Assembly (NCBI GenBank): GCA_002633005.1
Contig: NMRA01000394.1
Location: 250,001 to 287,255, forward strand
Reading direction: 5' to 3'
From: Phoronis australis
Lineage: Eukaryota > Phoronida > Phoronidae
DNA: 37,255 nt
Shown here: piece by piece, positions 32,702 through 37,255 of the stretch
Layout of the letters: every line of letters begins with the position of its first letter
Numbering within the stretch: position 1 is the first letter of the stretch
Program-made: the position numbers and the translations under genes
The notes under the pieces: model-generated
The model's database searches: none
Told to the model about the DNA's origin: nothing
The model's input: the letters and a program-made list of their open reading frames with translations, nothing else

Positions 32702-32877
32702 CATGCATGCACCCAGGGGGGCTCGTGGGGCTCGAACGACCCCCNNNCCCCCCCCCCCTATTTGGCGAAGTGGCAATTTTTTTTCTTTTTTAGTCCGCCC
32801 GCTTTTTTGTTACCAAAAGGTCCACAACGTCAGGAATTTGAGCCCCCCCTCCATATTGAAGACTGGGTGCGCGCATG
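32702..32877. mobile_element. 176 bp inverted-repeat element, CATGCRYRCACCC family, 5 bp TSD
   Basis: Left end CATGCATGCACCCAG and reversed right end CATGCGCGCACCCAG match at 13 of 15. A perfect 5 bp duplication GAGTC flanks it (32697-32701 and 32878-32882). The left part contains GGGGCTCGAA, as in the element at 19634-19898. Three unknown bases (32745-32747) fall in a poly-C run. Confidence 0.8.
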
Positions 32878-33032
32878 GAGTCCATATTTATTGCACAAAA
32901 CTAAGCAGTAACTTCATTTATTCGGGCTCAGCTAGAACTGTTTACAGGCAAACCATCGGATGTGCACCTGTGCAAATTGAGCAACACTGATGAAGAAGTG
33001 GCGGCAGACGTGCTGACAAACTTACTATCAAT

Positions 33033-33384
33033 TTATTTGCAAATTAGCCTCGCCTGTCGATTAACTTGTTCTCTGCACTGGTACGTCTTGTTCTTCATAA
33101 ATGTGTGATACCATAAACACATTATCATGTTTTCTTCTCTGCCAATGTGACAAGTCGCTACAGCCTCACAGGCGTCTTTGAGGTTCTCGAATATCACGAA
33201 AGCCGTATTTTCGGATGTCATAGTAATCTTGCGGATTGGACCAAACAGAATCATCCAATCACGAACATCGTTTGACGTGTACCCAGGGTCGTTAATCTTG
33301 ACACGCCAGCGTAAGGTCACTGTTGCTACGGGCGCTTGTAAATGGGCGTTCGCATACCTTTGGGTGCGCACCTGTTTTTCTAGC
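33033..33384 (-). CDS. Exon with RNA recognition motif (RRM), DNAJC17-like, 5' partial
   Basis: Minus-strand open exon ending at TAA (33033-33035). The best 3' splice site is TTTTCACACAG, giving an exon start at 33384. It encodes a compact RRM-like fold: first strand TLRWRVKI, a helix around the DVRDWM stretch, central strand ITMTS, then TAFVIF in the RNP1 position and a helix KDACEAVATC. The unusual first strand (basic, W-R-V-K) and loop resemble the RRM of DNAJC17, a J-domain protein linked to splicing, but the tail after the RRM does not look like that protein and no J domain is visible here. It could instead be another RRM protein or a decayed copy. Confidence 0.5.
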
Positions 33385-34105
33385 CTGTGTGAAAATTGAA
33401 GATCTACATTGTAAACGATCAGAGCATAAAATTAAACTATAACTTTGTTTTTATAGTTTACATTAGCAAAATTAATTTTCAACGAAAAGGTCATATTGAA
33501 GCTGCAGTTTCACACTGTTTTGCTGGCTAAAAATTGAAAATCGAATGAGACTTTCTACTCTCATAAAAGCGGCCTCATAACACATGTATTCTTCACCGTT
33601 ATAGGATTCTTTTACCGCCACCAACAAGAACATCGAAACCATCAGCGACTCAGGAAAACCAGCACCTCTGTTTATCAAGGTTGACCAACCGAACGTGTAA
33701 GAAAATGGCTCGTATACGCGTTACCTGCTACTTGTATTTCCGAAGGTTCAACATTAATTCGATATCGGAGGAGCGTGCGTTTAATTCCGACGCGCTTCTG
33801 TTTAGAATTCAACATCGACATCTGAACAGGGCAAGAAATGAAGGTTTAAAAATGTCATCCGTCTGTTTCAACCTCTATTTGTCTTAACATTGGCACTTTT
33901 TTGTATTTGACTCCGTAACGTTATTTTTGATGCAATGTGGTTGAATTGCGTACGCAAAGAAGCAAGAAGTGGTATGCACTTAGCTGAAATATTAAATTGT
34001 ACAAGTGTCAGAAACACCATGGCGTCTCTCGTCAAAGTATGAGAATGTGCAGAATTGTGTTTATAATGCCATGGTTAACACTGACCTGCACCATTACCAG
34101 TTACG
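33385..34105 (-). other. Possible intron upstream of the RRM exon
   Basis: If the frame at 34106-34351 is an exon of the same gene, this is the intron between them (GTAACG donor to CACACAG acceptor). A minus-strand frame at 33472-33678 lies inside but has no domain and starts at TTG. Confidence 0.25.
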
Positions 34106-34351
34106 TTACCTGTCGCCTAGCAACTTCGCCAGTTTTAGAGTTTCTGCTCGTTTCCTCGCACATAAGGACTCCCTCTGTCTTCCATGCAGTACGCACTTGT
34201 TTATCTGACTTTCAGTGTTTTCGTGCTTTAAAAGGAGGACTTTTTCGTTGGAGAGTGAACTTTTTCTCAAAGTCTTGAAATGTTCCCTGTTGTACGGGCC
34301 ATTTTCAAAGACGCTTACTGTATCCAGGAGTGTCCTCATGGTCTGTCGCTC
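34106..34351 (-). CDS. Candidate exon upstream of the RRM exon
   Basis: The minus-strand frame contains an ATG (34337-34339) and ends in a charged stretch K-R-A-E-T-L-K-L-A-K-L-L-G-D-R. It reaches a GACAG/GTAACG donor after two codon bases, and the RRM exon begins with the one base needed to complete an Arg codon, so the phases agree. A T-rich acceptor (TTTAATATAG) sits just upstream of its GAG. There is no domain match; phase agreement alone has a one in three chance. Confidence 0.22.
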   Translation of the reverse strand, partial: ERQTMRTLLDTVSVFENGPYNREHFKTLRKSSLSNEKVLLLKHENTESQINKCVLHGRQRESLCARKRAETLKLAKLLGDR

Positions 34352-35623
34352 CTATATTAAACGCATTTCCCTTTCAAAACAACAGGAATTAAACCGTCTG
34401 CAGATGCAAGATCTAAGTTAAAGAATGCTACATTCCTTTGCTTAATGTGTTTTCCCCGGCATGTCAGGGTCAAGCGTGTGTAGGCCTATTTCTTTCTTGC
34501 GTGTTTTACTATGTCGGTGTATCTGGGCAACACATTTTCCGTGCCGTTGACTAAACAACGTTCCATTTATACACTGAAAGGGGAAGGCAACCTTTTTAAT
34601 GTCATTTTTAGCCAGCACGATAACAACAGTGGAACAGATCCTAACAGTAAACTCGAACGAAAAAACAAAATGTCAGGAAATTCTTAACCCCTTAAACGTC
34701 ACTTCCGGAGTAGGGCACGACTAATCCATAAAATTACGGGAAGCCGTATTTAACTGAAACATGTGTCTGGGATGATCAGCGGAGCATCTTTTTACTAAAA
34801 ATGACAAGGAAAAATTTGCCCTTTCCTTTGACAACCTCCATGTTCAAGCTATAACAACTGCCAATGATCAGTTAAGGCTGTTAATTGAAAATGGAACGTA
34901 TTTTTCAACCGAACGTGACTTTATTAGGCCAATGTGTCAATCTAGGTAAAATAATCATTACCAGGCTACTAACATTTGTTTTCCTTGTTTCATCATTACA
35001 TTATCTCATCGTATATTATATCACAATGAACATTCATTAATAAAAGTTAGTAATCACGTCCGCCAAATTGCACCTCATTGATACGTCGACAAGCTATCCC
35101 GAGTTCGATTGATCATGTTGAATGTAAACAGAGACTGACAGTTACCGTTTACTTACCTCACTTGGTTAAAGTTGAACAGTAAAAAATGGACGGTGGTGCA
35201 GTATTAGGCCTTAAAATAAGTCTTAGATAGCCTTGATTCTTATTCTACGGAAAAGGTTGTGTTGAATACTCCTTAATTGTCATCATATCAAGTGACAATC
35301 AAAGATGCACCTGTGAAAGTAGACCCCATGAAGCTGAATGTGTGCGCTTGAAAGTTCGTCGAGTCATCCAGTCTGGTGGCGGTGAAATTCCTGGTAGAAT
35401 TCCATGGACACTAAGTGTCTCCTCCCTCGACAGGCTACTTTTGATTTTTCTTTTGCGACATGGGAATCCATGTACGGCCATTACTGTTGTGGTAATGACT
35501 TAATGGTCTCGAGAGAAGCAAAGCAGAGAAAACTTAGGATTGTTTCCGACCTTTGTAGTCTTACTGAGAGACAAAATATTGCGTTTTGGTTATTGTTGTT
35601 AGCTATATTTGGTTGTGGTTTTT
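34352..35623. other. Intergenic DNA upstream of the small two-exon candidate
   Basis: No recognised gene. The plus-strand frame 35404-35655 begins at ATG and encodes a hydrophobic stretch near its end (FWLLLLAIFGCGFF), and a GTAAGT follows at 35651. I do not recognise it and give it no gene call. Confidence 0.4.
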
Positions 35624-35631
35624 TTACGTCA
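35624..35631. promoter_or_regulatory. CRE-like site TTACGTCA
   Basis: TTACGTCA lies 58 bp before the candidate start codon at 35690. CREB/ATF-type factors bind TKACGTCA and such sites are common in proximal promoters. An 8-mer can occur by chance, so this is suggestive only. Confidence 0.25.
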
Positions 35632-35689
35632 CAATACATGAACGTATTAATGTAAGTTCCAAGTTTCAACTTACACGCCACAATCAAAA

Positions 35690-36003
35690 ATGTCGCGACT
35701 CAGGGATTTTTATTATGGCATGAACCCATGGCAACAGAATGTTGCGTACACTGACTGGATAGAGGTAAGACGGGCTTACTTCAACTGTGTGTCATACAGA
35801 TACATGTAATTGCAGCACAATTTCCTGAAGATGTGCTCCAATAATGCATTGAAGATTAAGATTGCACGCTGACTTTTACTCGATTTTCTCATTTCTCTTT
35901 CTCGCTCGTTGCGCACTTCCGATAAGACTCTCTTACTGGTGCGCAATCAATGACTCAGTCACGATTTTTCTTTCTGCAGGTGTTGTCTGCTGGCAATGTG
36001 TAA
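35690..36003 (+). CDS. Candidate micro-gene: 32-residue protein in two exons
   Basis: Exon 1 (35690-35764) runs 25 codons from an ATG with A at -3 (TCAAAAATGT), encodes MSRLRDFYYGMNPWQQN then VAYTDWIE, and ends at a strong GAG/GTAAGA donor in phase 0. Exon 2 (35980-36003) follows a strong acceptor, TTTTTCTTTCTGCAG, and adds VLSAGNV before TAA. The intron is 215 bp. The peptide is rich in aromatic residues and has no membrane segment. I do not recognise it. Exon 1 may instead be the first coding exon of a larger gene whose next exon lies beyond the window. Confidence 0.4.
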
Positions 36004-36828
36004 GAAACACTATGCCGATGTAGTTGTTCGTGCCTGACTGATGCAATAAGAGCTAGACTGCGGCAGTTTATTGATTTTTGGTTCTAATATGAAAATAGTC
36101 TTAGCTTTTAAGCATGTCTTGATGGTACGAGTACAGTACTTAGTTACAAAGTTCATGTTATTAATCGACAAAATGGAGTAAATTGCGTAATTAAGCTAAT
36201 GTAGGGAAAATAATGTTAGTGCATCGTTAAGAAAGGTTGGTTGTAATCAGGTAATTTGGCGTACAATTGATTTTGAAGATGCGCTTTTAGGAGGTAACAG
36301 TACTCCCGACAAACTAGCATGTAGAAAGAATCACGCTCCAATCAATAGAATGTAACCTCATGATAATTACGAGCCTAAGTCAGATGTGGTTTGTTGAAAG
36401 AAACAAAATCGTTAGCTCACAATGACGAGACCAATAATGGAAGGTTCAAATAGAAGCGGGTATCGGGAAGGGATTCAGGGAAGTAAATCTGAGCAACATT
36501 TGTTTCGAATATTCCAGAATCAAAAACATGCATGTATATTACGAAGGTCATTGATTACACTTTCAGAAGGAAAAACGAATTCAGACAAACCATCCAGGGG
36601 CAGAGGTACGTTGGATTAAACAAGTGACAGCAAACGAGATTGAAGCGGCAAGAAATTATTATAATTCAAAGAAATCGGTAAGATATTGCACGCGATTCTT
36701 ATACGAAGCTATTCACACACATCGGAGTGATTTCGTTTACATCTTTAAACCTAATACAAATTGCCTTGATCTCCTGATCCGAAGAATTCTCTAGCAAAGA
36801 AATTTGCGAAGTATTTCATGTATGGACA
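36004..36828. other. Intergenic DNA before the satellite array
   Basis: AT-rich DNA. The plus frame 36422-36619 starts at ATG but shows no recognised motif. No other feature. Confidence 0.45.
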
Positions 36829-37255
36829 GGAATGGACTGCAGCCCAGATCTATAGATCGATGTATGTATGGAGTGAACAGTAGCCTAGATCTATAGTTCA
36901 GTGTCTGTAGGAAGGAATGAACAGCAGCCTATATCTGCAGTCCAGTGTATACAAGGAAGGAGTGAACAGTAGCCTAGATCTATAGTTCAGTGTATACAGG
37001 AAGGAGTGAACAGCAGCCTAGATCTACAGTCCAGTGTATGTAGGAAGGAATGAATAGTAGCCTATATCTATAGATCAATGTATATGTGAAGGAGTGAATA
37101 GCAGCTTATATCTATAGATCAATGTATATGTGGAGTGAACAGCAGCCTATATCTATAGATCAATGTATATGTGGAGTGAACAGCAGCCTATATCTATAGA
37201 TCAATGTATATGTGGAGTGAACAGCAGCCTATATCTATAGATCAATGTATATGTG
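36829..37255. repeat. Satellite array, 41-45 bp unit, continuing past the window
   Basis: Eleven tandem units beginning GGARTGAAYAGYAGCCTAKA, followed by TCTATAGATCAATGTATATG or relatives. Units 2-6 are 44-45 bp and varied; some alternate between TCTATAGTTC and TCTGCAGTCC or TCTACAGTCC cores. Units 7-11 are about 41 bp and nearly identical. The array start is diffuse (a partial unit may begin near 36810) and it runs off the right edge. Confidence 0.95.

Noticed and set aside
35404-35655. 83-residue frame with a hydrophobic segment before a GTAAGT
   Set aside because: No family resemblance, no good upstream partner exon, and AT-rich T-heavy DNA readily encodes such hydrophobic runs.
1-37255. 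tRNA, rRNA or other known RNA genes
   Set aside because: I looked for tRNA B-box words and conserved RNA cores on both strands and saw none with a matching fold; a covariance-model scan would be decisive.

Overview
This window looks like draft nuclear DNA from a marine invertebrate animal. The evidence is GT-AG introns of 0.3 to 3.9 kb, an AT-leaning composition, two runs of N, many TACATGTA-type words, dense small inverted-repeat transposons, LINE remnants and a satellite array. The sequence alone does not fix the species. A deuterostome (amphioxus, hemichordate or echinoderm-like) or a lophotrochozoan would fit.

The left third (about 1-13,933, + strand) is one gene, an alpha-type nicotinic acetylcholine receptor (Cys-loop cation channel) subunit. 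Seven coding exons were placed by splice sites, reading phase and homology. They join without a frame break into 448 visible residues ending at a stop codon. The signal-peptide exon lies left of the window or was not recognisable. Introns hold a 145 bp inverted-repeat element, a GAT-rich microsatellite, a LINE fragment and a 558 bp Mutator-like element.

From about 14,000 to 24,700 I see no convincing host gene. The region is a mosaic of mobile DNA. It holds a second Mutator-like copy, a possible old hAT-like element of about 3 kb (with two younger elements nested in it and a 596 bp gap), one copy of a dispersed repeat, and a nearly perfect 428 bp foldback element. An intact intronless class A GPCR gene follows on the minus strand (24,728-25,708).

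The right third (about 25,900-37,255) holds a second copy of the dispersed repeat carrying two nested miniature elements, further miniature elements, a degenerate LINE reverse transcriptase on the minus strand, an RRM-like exon on the minus strand (33,033-33,384), a candidate tiny two-exon gene (35,690-36,003, +), and a 41-45 bp satellite array running off the end.

The receptor and the GPCR are both membrane signalling proteins, but nothing here shows that they work together. The least expected content is the mobile DNA: several families keep readable target-site duplications (9 bp for one family, 5 bp for three others).
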